A stretch of 64,000 nt of DNA from Brenneria izadpanahii (GTDB lineage: Bacteria; Pseudomonadota; Gammaproteobacteria; Enterobacterales; Enterobacteriaceae). A model generated the notes under the pieces. It made no database searches. It was given only the letters and a program-made list of their open reading frames with translations, and was not told the DNA's origin. Shown piece after piece: positions 17,557-27,815 of the stretch. The stretch spans positions 186,001-250,000 of the forward strand of contig NZ_CP050854.1 in assembly GCF_017569925.1 (NCBI RefSeq), read 5' to 3'. A program made the position numbers and the translations under genes. Position 1 is the stretch's first letter, and the number at the start of each line of letters is the position of its first letter.

Positions 17557-18357
17557 TTACAACGCCTTGCGTTCTGTTCGCTCGCGTATTTTCTCTGCTT
17601 TAATACGGGCTTCATGAAGCAAACGCTGTTCCTGCTTCAAAATGGTACGCAATGGCTGATGATCAAAGTAGATCTTCAGGAACCAAAGCAGATCTTTTGC
17701 TGTTAACCCGATATTAAGCGACGAATAGTACAAGCCGATAAGATCTTTATTGCGCCAGCGCGTAGGAACCTTTTCCCTTATTTGAGCACGGTGCAAATCA
17801 ATCACCGATATTTTCAGCGCGTTACCGTCCGGGTTATATGGCAGATGCAGTAAGAAATGACAGATATAGCAGTCCCGGTGGTTGACGCCGCCCGCGTGCA
17901 TCTTTCTGACCATTTCCGCGACCCGCTGGATGAGGCGTCGCTTTTCTCTCGCTGACGGCGGCTTTTCCAGCCAATTCGCGCAGTAATCTTCCAGACTGAT
18001 CGCGGGATTAAGATCTTCCGTGATAATAAAAGAGTGACGGCGCAATGGGTTTAATCCGCGTTGACCAAAACCGACGCCTTTCATGGTATCGACGCCCAAC
18101 TCAGCCAAACGGTGGATAGCATTCCATTCGCGATCGGCGCCCAATACCGGTAGCCTTAATGAAATCAGGTTCTTAAGCGCTTCTTTCAGCGAAGTGCCGC
18201 GGTGTATTTTTATAAAATAAGCGTTATCACCCACGGTAAAACGTAGGGTTCGGCGGCTTTCAAGCGCGCGAAATATGTCGCCGTCGAGTTTATCGATTTC
18301 TTTAAAGGGATCGCTGTTTTTCCACAGTGAAGCGAAGGGCTCTTTTAATTCAATCAT
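17557..18357 (-). CDS. waaP: LPS core heptose(I) kinase
   Basis: A 266-residue protein kinase-like enzyme that phosphorylates the first heptose of the inner core, important for outer-membrane stability. The catalytic loop [10 protein letters not shown] (aspartate 162) and the later VIDLHRAQ metal motif are clear, as is the N-terminal [13 protein letters not shown]. Its start overlaps the waaG stop by four bases. Length agrees with WaaP (265). Confidence 0.95.
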   Translation of the reverse strand: MIELKEPFASLWKNSDPFKEIDKLDGDIFRALESRRTLRFTVGDNAYFIKIHRGTSLKEALKNLISLRLPVLGADREWNAIHRLAELGVDTMKGVGFGQRGLNPLRRHSFIITEDLNPAISLEDYCANWLEKPPSAREKRRLIQRVAEMVRKMHAGGVNHRDCYICHFLLHLPYNPDGNALKISVIDLHRAQIREKVPTRWRNKDLIGLYYSSLNIGLTAKDLLWFLKIYFDHQPLRTILKQEQRLLHEARIKAEKIRERTERKAL

Positions 18358-19475
18358 TGCTGCTCACCTGTGATAAGCGCTGCCGCTTTTTCTGGCAAGC
18401 TGTATAAATCTTCGGTATCTGCAAAATGCCGGGCGTTGGCCGCCCACTGCGCGAGTACGTCGGGATGCGTCAGCGCGTGCTGCAATGCATTATTCAGATC
18501 CGCCTGGCGGTAGGGTTCTTTAATCACTACCCCGGCATTTGCCCGATTAATATAAAAGGCGTAACCGCAGACCTCGGTGACGATAACCGGCAGTCCGGCG
18601 GTGGTTGCCTCCAGTAATACGATGCCCGCCGCTTCCTGGTGAGCAGGATGGATCAGCACATCGGCCGCGGCCATAAAATCCGGGATATCGTTACGGCCGG
18701 AAAAGAAACGGACCTGTGAACCTATGCCTAACTGTGCGGCGATTTTTTGGTAGCGATCCGGCTTATCCTGTCCGACGACCAGAAAAACAGTCTGCTTTCT
18801 GTCCGCCGCCGGCAGGCTGGCGATGGCATGAAGGCTGCGTTCAACGCCTTTGCGGTTGAAATCGGAACCGACTTGCAGCACAACCCGGCTATCGTCAGGG
18901 ATCTGTTGTTCAAGTCTGAATCTGCTTTTAACCTGACTCGCGTCCGGGCCATATTTACGATCGGGCGAAATACCCGGTGGTAAAATAATGAAGCGTTCGT
19001 CCTGAGTGCCGTAATGCTTTTTGAAATCGTCAATCTGACGGTGGGTTAACATCAGCATTTTGGTGCGGCTGTTACGCTCAAAAACGGCTTTTTCAAAAGC
19101 GGCGTAATGTTTATAACGCGCGGTTAAGCGGTATAAAAACCCTTTTTCCTGCGCAACCTTTTCGGCGTAGCAAACATCGGCCGCGTAGTAAAAGTCCAGC
19201 CCCGGCATTTTGTTAAAGCCAACAACCCGATCGACCGGGTTTTGCTGCATATGCTGCCGTACCCACTGGTAATACTCTTTATTACGCGAATGGTTGGTAT
19301 GCTTGCGCACAGGAACCTTAATGAGTTCCAAGCCGTCAACCAGCGGACCTTCCCATGATTGGGTATATACGCGAATGTGATGCCCTCGCGCCTGACAGGC
19401 CGCTGCAATGCGTAAGAAATCCCGCTGTAATCCGCCGAACGGGAAGTATTTGTATAAACAAAATGCGAGGATCAT
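18354..19475 (-). CDS. waaG: LPS glucosyltransferase I
   Basis: A 373-residue GT4 enzyme that adds the first glucose of the outer core to heptose II. It shows [15 protein letters not shown] at the start, [24 protein letters not shown] and the [17 protein letters not shown] donor motif. Overlaps waaQ and waaP by four bases each, so these three are tightly coupled. Confidence 0.96.
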   Translation of the reverse strand: MILAFCLYKYFPFGGLQRDFLRIAAACQARGHHIRVYTQSWEGPLVDGLELIKVPVRKHTNHSRNKEYYQWVRQHMQQNPVDRVVGFNKMPGLDFYYAADVCYAEKVAQEKGFLYRLTARYKHYAAFEKAVFERNSRTKMLMLTHRQIDDFKKHYGTQDERFIILPPGISPDRKYGPDASQVKSRFRLEQQIPDDSRVVLQVGSDFNRKGVERSLHAIASLPAADRKQTVFLVVGQDKPDRYQKIAAQLGIGSQVRFFSGRNDIPDFMAAADVLIHPAHQEAAGIVLLEATTAGLPVIVTEVCGYAFYINRANAGVVIKEPYRQADLNNALQHALTHPDVLAQWAANARHFADTEDLYSLPEKAAALITGEQQ

Positions 19476-20566
19476 AGTTTTGCCGAAAATTGAGATGTTT
19501 CTGTTTGGGATGCTAGCGTATTTCCAGATAGCATCTTCATCGCTGCTTCAGTAACATCTTTAGCTGGAATACAGGATAGATATTTATATTTTCTGTCCAG
19601 ATCGTGGCGTTGCGGCATGGTTTGGTAATCTCCAGCCCAAATAATAATTTTATTATCACACCAGGGACGCCAGAACTGGTGATCCGTTGCGCCAAACAGA
19701 CACACTATCGGCGTTTCCAGCGCGGCGGCCATATGCATCGGAGCGGAATCAACGCCAATAAATAGTTCCGCGTGATCTATTAATGCCGCCAACTGAGGGA
19801 AAGTGGTTTTTCCGGCGAATTCAGTTATGGGAGGGGGCTGGCATAAATCTGCAATAGATTTTATACATTGCCGATCTTCTTGACCGGGACCAGAAGTCAA
19901 AATAACGTTCCATCCGCAGGACTGGATGTTATTAATAACTTCAGCAAACTTATCATTATCCCAACATTTAAATATTTGGCGTGCCGTTGGTTGTATAACG
20001 ACATATTTTTTATCAGCATTCAGCTGGATAAGTCGGTTATGTATTTCTTCCCAATGTTGAACATCATAAGCCATAACCGTTTTGGTTTTTAACGTTGTTA
20101 TATTCAACGGTTTGAGTATGGAAAGCATCTGTTCAACCACATGAGAACCTTCAGGCTTTATGATTTCATCAAAACAGCTTGTCCATAAAAAAGATTGGCG
20201 ATGAGGAAAATTTAGGCTTATTTTTCTGGATGATGTTACGAATCGCAGTAGTTGTGCGATAGGCCATTGATCCGTCAGGTTAATAATCAGGTCATAATGA
20301 TTTTTTCTAAGAGTAAAAATTAGCTTTAAAATATTCCTAATAGCGCTAATTGTCGACTTTTCTTTCCTTTTTATGCCATATAAGTGATGAATATCTTTAT
20401 TCTCGGATAAAATAGGAATGGTATCTTCATACAACAATACATCGATTTTCGCGTTCGGATAGTTGGCTTTCAGCGTGCTGAACAACGGTGTGGTGAGCAG
20501 CATATCGCCGTGGAATCTGAGCTTTGTAACCAAAATCCTTTGGTGATTTTGATAAAGATTATCCAC
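19472..20566 (-). CDS. waaQ: LPS heptosyltransferase III
   Basis: A 364-residue GT9 enzyme adding the branch heptose of the inner core. Signatures are ILVTKLRFHGDMLLTTPL at the start, INLTDQWP, and the donor-site segment FIGVDSAPMHMAAALETPIVCLFGATD. It sits directly before waaG as in E. coli. It lies 10 bp after waaL, so ligase and core genes are one transcription unit here. Confidence 0.94.
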   Translation of the reverse strand: MDNLYQNHQRILVTKLRFHGDMLLTTPLFSTLKANYPNAKIDVLLYEDTIPILSENKDIHHLYGIKRKEKSTISAIRNILKLIFTLRKNHYDLIINLTDQWPIAQLLRFVTSSRKISLNFPHRQSFLWTSCFDEIIKPEGSHVVEQMLSILKPLNITTLKTKTVMAYDVQHWEEIHNRLIQLNADKKYVVIQPTARQIFKCWDNDKFAEVINNIQSCGWNVILTSGPGQEDRQCIKSIADLCQPPPITEFAGKTTFPQLAALIDHAELFIGVDSAPMHMAAALETPIVCLFGATDHQFWRPWCDNKIIIWAGDYQTMPQRHDLDRKYKYLSCIPAKDVTEAAMKMLSGNTLASQTETSQFSAKL

Positions 20567-20576
20567 AACAATTCCT

Positions 20577-21833
20577 TTATTTCGAGTCTTCGGTACTATT
20601 TACGGATCTTTCATTTTTACTTTTCGCTAGCACAATGCTAAGGCAATAGGTAAGAATCCATACTATAGATATATTTTTTTCATAAAAAATAACGTCACTT
20701 AAACCATAAATCATTAGTGATAATGATAGTGATATAACTGCATAATCTTTTATAAAAAATAAAGAAACATAAATCAATGAAACATAAAATATAAATAAGG
20801 CAACGCCACCAAAAATTCCTTTCAGCGAGAGTGTCTCAATGAGTTCATTATGTAAATGAACCTCGGTATATTGCGATGCCCCAGACAAGGAACGATTTTT
20901 TTCAGTCTGTTGTTGAATACTCATCGCTCTTGATTCGGCTGATTGTCCCCATGGCGCATCCAGAAAACTGACGATACCTGTTTTGTACATGGCGATACGT
21001 GCGCCAACGGATGAGTGGCTATCTGATGAATCATATCTTTTCAGATCTGAAAACATATTGTTTGCTCTGGTATTAATTGTGTTATGGCATAAAATCAGAC
21101 AGGTAATACTGACTATTACGAATTTTTTGATTAGGTTGAAATCTATTTTTCTTTCATTCGTAATGCAGGGGTATAATAATATTATGTTTAACAAAGGAAA
21201 TGCTAATATTGCCGCCCGGGTTTCCGTGAGGATTATTAAAATGAAAAAGATGGCATAATTTAGCAGGAAAAGGTTAACCCTTTTTACTGTTTTCTTTAAA
21301 AGAGTCGCTTGTGCAATCACAATTCCGATGAACGTCATCATATAACCAGACGTTGTCGGTATGCCATCAGATAGCGTGAATCTTCCATTGTCAGGGGTAA
21401 AATAAAAATACAGTAATAATATGCCAGGGATTATATGTATTGCAGTGAGCAATGGCTTGGTTATTTTATCTCTTGTAGGTAATTGAATTGCAAGGAGTAT
21501 ACACATTGAACCCAGAAGTAATATCTTATCTACATTGTGATAAGCGCGATATACTCCTGATACATCGCTGTTTTCTACCCGGTACATTAACTCCCAAGTA
21601 AAATTCACAGCGCACAATAATAACATGCTTAGTGTTATTATTGTGCTCTTTATGTTTATGTCATTTTTTTTGATGACAAAGAGTAAATATACTGTAACAA
21701 TTACCCCAAGATTATTGAATATTTTCACGGATAGTCGTGAATTAAATATCATAAGGCTTAATGCAATAACGAATCCTATATATATGAGAGTGGGTAATAT
21801 GTTTTTTGAAGTATTTGATTGAATGTTTATCAT
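20577..21833 (-). CDS. waaL: O-antigen ligase
   Basis: A 418-residue polytopic inner-membrane protein with about ten hydrophobic segments and a large periplasmic loop (about residues 255-335, with SSVGARIAMYKTG and VHLHNELIETLSLKGI). The loop histidine and the R in the VGAR segment fit the WaaL family, which joins undecaprenyl-linked polysaccharide to the lipid A core. The gene is strongly AT-rich, as usual for this locus. It is the first gene after the JUMPstart leader, about 128 bp away. Confidence 0.9.
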   Translation of the reverse strand: MINIQSNTSKNILPTLIYIGFVIALSLMIFNSRLSVKIFNNLGVIVTVYLLFVIKKNDINIKSTIITLSMLLLCAVNFTWELMYRVENSDVSGVYRAYHNVDKILLLGSMCILLAIQLPTRDKITKPLLTAIHIIPGILLLYFYFTPDNGRFTLSDGIPTTSGYMMTFIGIVIAQATLLKKTVKRVNLFLLNYAIFFILIILTETRAAILAFPLLNIILLYPCITNERKIDFNLIKKFVIVSITCLILCHNTINTRANNMFSDLKRYDSSDSHSSVGARIAMYKTGIVSFLDAPWGQSAESRAMSIQQQTEKNRSLSGASQYTEVHLHNELIETLSLKGIFGGVALFIFYVSLIYVSLFFIKDYAVISLSLSLMIYGLSDVIFYEKNISIVWILTYCLSIVLAKSKNERSVNSTEDSK

Positions 21834-21961
21834 GTTTTTTTATGCTAATTTCGTTATCTTTAGTGAGATGTAAAAGAGAGACTCTGTATTTAGTCATGAG
21901 CAATTTATATGGATGAATAAAGCTATTATTTTAGTTGAGCGTTGTCGTATTCCTGATTAGC

Positions 21962-21998
21962 CACGCTACCGCCCCTGGCTCGACAGCTACCAGTGGAC
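21962..21998 (-). promoter_or_regulatory. JUMPstart sequence with ops element
   Basis: Read on the minus strand, the segment contains CTGGTAGCTGT, then GAGCCAGG, then the exact ops 12-mer GGCGGTAGCGTG (21973-21962). This is the JUMPstart element that recruits the antiterminator RfaH to RNA polymerase paused at ops in LPS and capsule operons. It lies in the leader of waaL-waaQ-waaG-waaP-waaB-waaO-waaJ and the GT2 genes. rfaH itself is at 54465-54953. Confidence 0.93.
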
Positions 21999-22276
21999 TG
22001 GAAGACATTATCATTAGACGGCATCGTACCTTGTTATATGCCATTCTTTCCTGTCATCGTACTAAAACAGACTCCTCTTTTATCCTGATAACTCATTCAA
22101 TTTACTACTCTATATGTGGTTATTGCGCGGGTAATGTCCATGAGACCGACCGCTAACACATGGCGTCGGCAAACAACCACGGAAAGTGACCTTCGAGCGA
22201 CCGCTAGACAAGGCGTAACTCAGATCATCGTCTAAAAAATTAGTCATGTGTTTTATTCAAATCGCCGGGGACAGAA
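21999..22276. other. Intergenic region between waaC and the JUMPstart leader
   Basis: About 280 bp with no coding signal. It must hold the promoter of the waaL operon, since JUMPstart lies in transcribed leader. A TATAAC on the minus strand at about 22033-22038 is a candidate -10 element, but no well-placed -35 is seen. Confidence 0.4.
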
Positions 22277-23263
22277 TTATTCATCACCTGATGCCGTAAA
22301 TTCTAACATTTTCTCTAATTTCCGACCGACTTCCTCAGCAGTAATTGTGCTCATTTGATGGGTTTCAGACAGTTCCGCAATCTGATTTTTCCCATATCCG
22401 CCGATCAACCCCGGATCGGTTGGGCCATACAGCGTGATATTGGGGCGATCCAACGCCGCGGTTAAGTGGCTTAAACCGGTATCGACGGAAACGACGGCTT
22501 TAGCTCCGGCCAGCACTTCCGCTACCTGTTGCAGCGTAAGACGGGGCAATACCTCAACATGAGGAAATCCTTCAGCCAGACGCAGGGCGCGTTGATGTTC
22601 ATGTTCCGCCCCCCAGGGGAGTTTGATTCGCAATCCGCTGGGTTGCAGCTGGGCGATCAATTCCCGCCAGTGCGCTTCCGGCCAGTGTTTTTCATCGCGG
22701 GTGGTGGCATGAAGAAATACCAGGTATTGATTGGCGTCGGCGGGTAACTGTGAAAGAAAACGTTGTGCAATCGCGTAATCGCCGCTATCTGCGGGTTTTC
22801 CATATTGCAGGCTGGCGGCAAAAAGCTCGCGTATGCGTTCAACCGCATGTTGCTGACGGCTAATGGGATGGCGGTAGTTGTAGAACCAGCTCGCCAGAGG
22901 TTCACGCGCGCTTTTACAGTCCAACCCGTGCTTTTTCCCTCGGGCAAGGCGGGTGATCAGCGCGGCGCTTTTTATCAGCCCCTGGGCGTCAATCACCGCA
23001 TCATAATGCTTTTCCCGCAGTTGCTGCTTAAAGCGCGCGCGTTCCCGCCGTGTTTGAGCGCTGAACCAGCTTTTTCTCCAGCGGCGGATGGCAACGGGTA
23101 TCACCCGGGATACTGCCGGGTGCCAACTGGGTATTTGCGCGAATCCTTCTTCCACCACCCAGTCAAATTGAACGCCGGACAACGCGTGCATGGCATCGGT
23201 TAATGCAGGTAACGTATGCAGAACATCTCCCATGGAAGATGTTTTGACGATCAACACCCTCAT
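22277..23263 (-). CDS. waaC: LPS heptosyltransferase I
   Basis: A 328-residue GT9 enzyme that transfers the first heptose to Kdo2-lipid A. It begins MRVLIVKTSSMGDVLHTLPAL, holds WVVEEGFAQIP, and ends its donor domain with VSVDTGLSHLTAALDRP and YGPTDPGLIGGYG. It overlaps waaF by four bases. Confidence 0.96.
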   Translation of the reverse strand: MRVLIVKTSSMGDVLHTLPALTDAMHALSGVQFDWVVEEGFAQIPSWHPAVSRVIPVAIRRWRKSWFSAQTRRERARFKQQLREKHYDAVIDAQGLIKSAALITRLARGKKHGLDCKSAREPLASWFYNYRHPISRQQHAVERIRELFAASLQYGKPADSGDYAIAQRFLSQLPADANQYLVFLHATTRDEKHWPEAHWRELIAQLQPSGLRIKLPWGAEHEHQRALRLAEGFPHVEVLPRLTLQQVAEVLAGAKAVVSVDTGLSHLTAALDRPNITLYGPTDPGLIGGYGKNQIAELSETHQMSTITAEEVGRKLEKMLEFTASGDE

Positions 23264-24312
23264 GCGTTTTCTCCCGGCGCTGTCAGGTATTTTTCCAGAG
23301 CATTGAAAACCTGTTCCGGCTGGATGTCGATCAGGCTTTGGTGGTATCCCTGCTCGGCATCGCCTTTGCGTACCCGTTGATAACCGGTAATTAAGCGAAT
23401 AACCTCCGCCCGGCGTGACAACGGGGGGGTGAAATCGGGGCTGCTGGGACCGTAGAGTGCGATCAGCGGGCGGTCAAGCGCGGCGGCGACGTGCATTAAT
23501 CCCGAATCATTACTCACTACCGCATGACAGGCGGCAATCAGCACGACGGCCTGCTCCAGCGACGTTTGTCCGGCCAGGTTGGCGCAATATTGTTGCGCAT
23601 GTTCCGGCAGTGCCGAGCGGATATCATCGCCTGCCGGGCGGTCGTTGGCGGAACCGAACAAGGCGACTTGATAACCCCGTTCAATCAGCATTTGCGCCAG
23701 CGCGGCATAGTGATAATGCGGCCAGCGTTTGGCCGGGCCAAATTCTGCGCCGGGGCAGAAACCAATAACCGGGCGCGGAGTATTGAGCTTAAAACTCGCC
23801 GTCATCGCGGCGATTTCTTCATCGCCGACCTGTAGCTGAGGCCAAAGTATTGGCTGGGGAAGATCCTGCGCGCTGTGAATGCGGTTGCGATCGTAAGCCA
23901 GAGCAACGTAGCGCTGTACCATCAACGGGAACGCGGCTTTATCCAGCACGCGGATGTCATTCAGCACTCCGTAGCGCATTTCTCCACGCCAGCCGGTTCG
24001 CCGCGGGATGCGGGCGAAAAAAGGCACCAGCGCCGATTTAAATGAGTTGGGCAAAACATAGGCGCGATCATAGCGGCTATCGCGCAGCGAAATCCCGAGA
24101 CGGCGGCGTTCTCCCAGCGCCAGCGCGCCGTGGCCCAATGGCATCGCCAACGCCTGGTTGACTTCCGGCATACGCGCCAAAAGAGGACGGCACCACGCAG
24201 GCGCCATCACGTCAATGATTGCTTCCGGATGCTCGGCTTTTAGCGTGCGATACAGGCTGTGCGACATCATCATATCGCCAACCCAGGAAGGACCGATGAC
24301 TACGATCTTCAT
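23260..24312 (-). CDS. waaF: LPS heptosyltransferase II
   Basis: A 350-residue GT9 enzyme adding the second heptose of the inner core. Signatures are IGPSWVGDMMMSHSLYRTL, LPNSFKSALVPFFARI, and SNDSGLMHVAAALDRPLIALYGPSSP. Follows hldD and is coupled to waaC by a four-base overlap; in E. coli the same hldD-waaF-waaC order is found. A repeat element separates it from hldD. Confidence 0.96.
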   Translation of the reverse strand: MKIVVIGPSWVGDMMMSHSLYRTLKAEHPEAIIDVMAPAWCRPLLARMPEVNQALAMPLGHGALALGERRRLGISLRDSRYDRAYVLPNSFKSALVPFFARIPRRTGWRGEMRYGVLNDIRVLDKAAFPLMVQRYVALAYDRNRIHSAQDLPQPILWPQLQVGDEEIAAMTASFKLNTPRPVIGFCPGAEFGPAKRWPHYHYAALAQMLIERGYQVALFGSANDRPAGDDIRSALPEHAQQYCANLAGQTSLEQAVVLIAACHAVVSNDSGLMHVAAALDRPLIALYGPSSPDFTPPLSRRAEVIRLITGYQRVRKGDAEQGYHQSLIDIQPEQVFNALEKYLTAPGENA

Positions 24313-24362
24313 GATATTGATTTCATACCGTTTATCTATTCCTTACGGCGCACGCCAACAAT

Positions 24363-24431
24363 ATACCCGCCATCTTTCCAATTGCAGGCGTGTTGACTCT
24401 CTTCCTGCATCTTGAAATCTATTGGGCGTAT
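24363..24431. repeat. Short inverted-repeat element between hldD and waaF (copy 1)
   Basis: The left end ATACCCGCCATCTTTCCAAT... and the reverse complement of the right end (ATACGCCCAATAGATTTCAA...) are similar, both running into TGCAG. The right end CTGCATCTTGAAATCTATTG recurs, with one change, at 28060-28079. It resembles extragenic elements ending in ATACTTCAAGTTGC that are common in Yersinia, Serratia and Pectobacterium genomes. Confidence 0.65.
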
Positions 24432-24458
24432 AGGCTGCACGGGGATAACGATACCGGA

Positions 24459-25391
24459 TTAAGCGGTACGGTTTAGCCAGGCCATATATTCCGCTACGCC
24501 TTCGGCGACGGTTTTAAACGGCTTGTCGTAACCTGCTGCGCGCAGTTTGGTCAGGTCCGCCTGTGTATATGCCTGATAACGGCCTTTTAGCTTTTCTGGG
24601 AATTCAATATATTCCACGCTGCCTTTTTTATGGAACGCCAGCGTGGCGTCGGCGACGGCCTGGAAAGATTCAGCCCGGCCGGTGCCGCAGTTGAAGATGC
24701 CGGACACGCCTTTTTGCCAGAACCACAGATTGACGGCGGCGACGTCGCCGACGTAAATAAAGTCCCGCTTGAAGTTTTCGCTGCCGGCAAACAGTTTCGG
24801 GTTTTCACCCTGGTTAATCTGTTTGTTCAGGTGGAAGGCTACGCTGGCCATGCTGCCTTTGTGCCCCTCACGCGGGCCGTAGACGTTGAAATAGCGGAAG
24901 CCGCAAATTTGCGATTCGGCCTGCGGCAGAATTTCGCGCACATATTGATCGAACAGGAATTTAGAGTAGCCATAGACGTTCAGCGGCTGCTCATATTGGC
25001 GCTCTTCAATGAAGTTATTGTCACGGCCGCCATAGGTCGCGGCGGAGGAGGCGTACAGGAACGGGATATTGCGATCGAGGCAATAGTGCAACACCTCTTT
25101 AGAGTATTGATAGTTGTTATCCATCATATACTTGCCATCCCACTCGGTAGTCGATGAGCAGGCGCCTTCATGGAAAATGGCATCGATATCGCCCAGATTG
25201 TCACCAGCTATGATATTGGCGATGAAATCTTCTTTATCCATGTAGTCTGTAATATCCAGATCCACCAGATTGACGAATTTCGTTCCATCTTTCAGGTTAT
25301 CGACAACCAGGATATCCCGATAGCCAATGTCATTGAGCGCTTTCACAATATTGCTGCCGATGAAACCGGCGCCGCCAGTAACGATAATCAT
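24459..25391 (-). CDS. hldD: ADP-L-glycero-D-manno-heptose-6-epimerase
   Basis: Makes the heptose donor used by WaaC, WaaF and WaaQ. The 310-residue short-chain dehydrogenase fold protein starts [19 protein letters not shown] (NADP-binding), has the Y-x3-K pair in [12 protein letters not shown], and [20 protein letters not shown]. The start at 25391 follows the family; an in-frame upstream ATG at 25436 would add 15 residues encoded by a hairpin region and is rejected. Leader contains a 7-bp stem (25418-25424 with 25430-25436). Confidence 0.97.
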   Translation of the reverse strand: MIIVTGGAGFIGSNIVKALNDIGYRDILVVDNLKDGTKFVNLVDLDITDYMDKEDFIANIIAGDNLGDIDAIFHEGACSSTTEWDGKYMMDNNYQYSKEVLHYCLDRNIPFLYASSAATYGGRDNNFIEERQYEQPLNVYGYSKFLFDQYVREILPQAESQICGFRYFNVYGPREGHKGSMASVAFHLNKQINQGENPKLFAGSENFKRDFIYVGDVAAVNLWFWQKGVSGIFNCGTGRAESFQAVADATLAFHKKGSVEYIEFPEKLKGRYQAYTQADLTKLRAAGYDKPFKTVAEGVAEYMAWLNRTA

Positions 25392-25545
25392 GGGATCTAC
25401 CCTTGTTAATCTTGCCGGTGAGGCACCACGCCTCACGCTGTCTATGACCGCTATAATAGCATTTCATTTTACCGCAAGCAGCCCGGCGTTTATTTCTCCG
25501 GGATTTCTGCGATCGAGAAAGAAAAATAGCGCAACGATTTACCGT

Positions 25546-26511
25546 TTAATGTTGTTGTTCTGCGGGCGCGACCCAGGTTTGCCAGCGGCGTTTTATATAG
25601 ATGACGGCGGCGCTGTCGTGGATGCTGTCTTTAATCAATTGGAATATCGTCTCGTTCGTCACCGGTTCAGGCGGATGTTTCACCGTACATTGTTTTATCC
25701 CAGGGAAGGGTTTAACGCCGTGGAATGGCGGCTGCGGTTTTGTCGCTTTCGGCGTTTCTGGCGCGGGCAATGGTTCGTAATGCTGCGTCGGTTCATTCAA
25801 CAACTGGCTGGGGCGCACTAACACAATATCGGATCCCAGCGTGGGCAGCATTTGTTGCAAGACCTTGATGGTCGATGGGTGCGGGTGGCCGATAGCGATT
25901 GCGGAACCGCTGCGCCGCGCTATCTGCACGGCGCGGTTAAACTGCTGGCGGATATCGGCTTCATTCTGCGAGTCATCCAGAAACACTTTCCGCTTAATGA
26001 CTTTTACGCCGGTTCCGGCGGCGGCCCGGCTGGCCTGACTGCTGCCGATCGTCATGCTGTCGAGAAAATAGAGGTGGTAGGCGCTCAGCGCCTGCATCAC
26101 TTTTTGCATGCCGGGCAGGCTGGAAGTCATTGCGCTGCCCATATGGTTATTCAGCCCGCTGGCGTAAGGCACGTTGTTGACCGACTGGCGAATGATGCGC
26201 TGAATTTCTTCGCTGCTCATATCAGGATGTAGGGTATCGCGTTCCAGCGGCTGCTTGCTCAGCGGCGCCATCGGCAGGTGGATCAGCACTTCACGCCCTT
26301 GATTATGCGCTTTGGTCGCCATTTCCCGGGCATAAGGCGCGTTAGGCAACACCGCGACCGAAATGGCCGTGGGCATATTTAAAACCTGATTCTCATTATG
26401 AGGACGATAGCCAAAGTCATCAATTACGATGGATAGTTTACCGGCCGAGATAAACGGAGATAGCGACAATAGGCTGAAAAATAAAAATATTTTTTGTTTT
26501 ATATGATACAA
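25546..26511 (-). CDS. yibQ: Divergent polysaccharide deacetylase family protein YibQ
   Basis: A 321-residue secreted protein: signal peptide of about 23 residues (QKIFLFFSLLSLSPFISAG), then a divergent NodB-like fold with IVIDDFGY, LIHLPMAP, GLNNHMGSAMTS, LDSMTIGSS and AIGHPHPST. The metal-ligand motifs (DD, H-x3 type pairs) are altered relative to true chitin deacetylases, and the substrate is unknown. The gene starts two bases after the envC stop, so the pair is an operon; in E. coli the two are also neighbours. Confidence 0.9.
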   Translation of the reverse strand: MYHIKQKIFLFFSLLSLSPFISAGKLSIVIDDFGYRPHNENQVLNMPTAISVAVLPNAPYAREMATKAHNQGREVLIHLPMAPLSKQPLERDTLHPDMSSEEIQRIIRQSVNNVPYASGLNNHMGSAMTSSLPGMQKVMQALSAYHLYFLDSMTIGSSQASRAAAGTGVKVIKRKVFLDDSQNEADIRQQFNRAVQIARRSGSAIAIGHPHPSTIKVLQQMLPTLGSDIVLVRPSQLLNEPTQHYEPLPAPETPKATKPQPPFHGVKPFPGIKQCTVKHPPEPVTNETIFQLIKDSIHDSAAVIYIKRRWQTWVAPAEQQH

Positions 26512-26513
26512 GA

Positions 26514-27815
26514 CTATCTTCCCAACCAGGGTTGTGGGTTTACCGCCTGCCCTTGGCGACGAATTTCAAAATAGAGTGCCGACTGGCTTTGCCCGCCGCT
26601 GTTGCCTACCAGCGCAATGGGTTCGCCCGCTTTAACCTGTGCGCCAACGGAAACCAGCGCGCTTTGGTTGTAGCCGTATAAACTCATATCGCCTTTGCCG
26701 TGTTGAACGACCACCACCAGGCCGTAACCTTGCAGCCAGTCGGCCATTAGAACGGTGCCGTCGGCGATGGCCTTCACTTCGGTTCCTTCCGGCGCGGCGA
26801 TCACCATTCCTTTCCAGCGTAACTCGCCTTGCAGCGATTCGCCAAAGCGATGCTCGATTCGACCGCGAACCGGCCAGAAAGCCTGCGCGGCAGGACGTCC
26901 CAAACCGCCGGTGCGGGCCATCAGCGATTGTTCGCTTTCCGTTGGCTTATAGCTGCCGCCGCTACGTTTGGCCTGCTGTTCTTTGGCCCGGACCTTGGCC
27001 GCTTCCCGCGCTTCGCGTTCAGCCCTGGCCCTGGCTTCGCGCTCCGCCCGGGCGATTTGATCGCGCAGCCGGGTTTCGTTTTGACGTAATTCCGTGAGCA
27101 AACGCTGATCTTTTTCCAGAGAACTTTCTAGCGTCGTCAGCGTTTTCTTTCGCTCGGACTGCGCCTGCTCCAGCGTTTGCTGCTGCTGTTGCTGGTTGTT
27201 CAACAGGGTTTTCTGCTGATTTTGTTTCTGCTCCAGCAACTGCTTCTGGCTGGCCAGTTCGGTGCGAGTTTGCTGTAATTCATTGATGGATTTCTGGCGC
27301 GCTTCGTTCAGATAGCCGAAATAGGCGAGAATACGTTCGCTGCGCTGGCTCTCTTCTCCGCTCAGAATCAGTTGCAGCGCGCTGTGTTGACCTTGCCGGA
27401 ATGCGGCGTCGAGCTGGCGCGAAAGCATGTCCTGCTGCGCCTTTTGCTGTGACTGCAGCTTGGCGATGGAGGCGGCGAGCGCGCTCAACTCTTTATTTAA
27501 GCTCGATAGCGTATTACGCGTTTCACGCAGTTGGCGGCTCGATTGCGCGATCGACTGTTCCTGTTTTTTCAACTGCTGGAGCAACGCGCTGCGCTGCTGC
27601 TGCTGTTGCTGAACGCTTTTTTCTTTTGCTGCGATATCCTGCTGTAGGTTTTTGAGCTGTTGCTGATTATCAGCGGCCAGGCTGATATCGGACAATAGCC
27701 AGACGCCGACGCAAAACGCGCAGGCGCCCCGGGCGAACCGTTTGCGTAACGCCGGAAATCGAATATGGGCGCGGCAGGCGGTTCTCAACTGTACAGATAA
27801 CGCTTTTTTACTCAT
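26514..27815 (-). CDS. envC: Murein hydrolase activator EnvC
   Basis: A 433-residue periplasmic divisome protein that activates the amidases AmiA and AmiB at the septum. After an N-terminal signal region (hydrophobic CAFCVGVWLLSDISLA, residues about 33-48), a long glutamine-rich coiled coil covers about residues 50-290. A C-terminal LytM domain follows (FWPVRGRIEHRFG, KGMVIAAPEGTEVKAIADG, VVVVQHGKGDMSLYG). Like other EnvC proteins, the domain lacks the full set of LytM zinc ligands and is regulatory. It is upstream of yibQ; the usual gpmM gene before it is absent. Confidence 0.95.
   Translation of the reverse strand: MSKKALSVQLRTACRAHIRFPALRKRFARGACAFCVGVWLLSDISLAADNQQQLKNLQQDIAAKEKSVQQQQQQRSALLQQLKKQEQSIAQSSRQLRETRNTLSSLNKELSALAASIAKLQSQQKAQQDMLSRQLDAAFRQGQHSALQLILSGEESQRSERILAYFGYLNEARQKSINELQQTRTELASQKQLLEQKQNQQKTLLNNQQQQQQTLEQAQSERKKTLTTLESSLEKDQRLLTELRQNETRLRDQIARAEREARARAEREAREAAKVRAKEQQAKRSGGSYKPTESEQSLMARTGGLGRPAAQAFWPVRGRIEHRFGESLQGELRWKGMVIAAPEGTEVKAIADGTVLMADWLQGYGLVVVVQHGKGDMSLYGYNQSALVSVGAQVKAGEPIALVGNSGGQSQSALYFEIRRQGQAVNPQPWLGR

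Noticed and set aside
21935..22156. Plus-strand open frame of 73 codons between waaL and waaC
   Set aside because: It is the reverse strand of the JUMPstart/ops leader; the apparent protein pattern comes from that conserved DNA element, and no ribosome site or family likeness is seen.
25392..25436. Fifteen-codon N-terminal extension of HldD
   Set aside because: It would displace the Rossmann-fold start MIIVTGG and is encoded by a leader hairpin.
26639..27097. Long plus-strand frames opposite envC
   Set aside because: Arginine- and proline-rich composition typical of antisense to the coiled-coil and LytM regions; EnvC is continuous on the minus strand.
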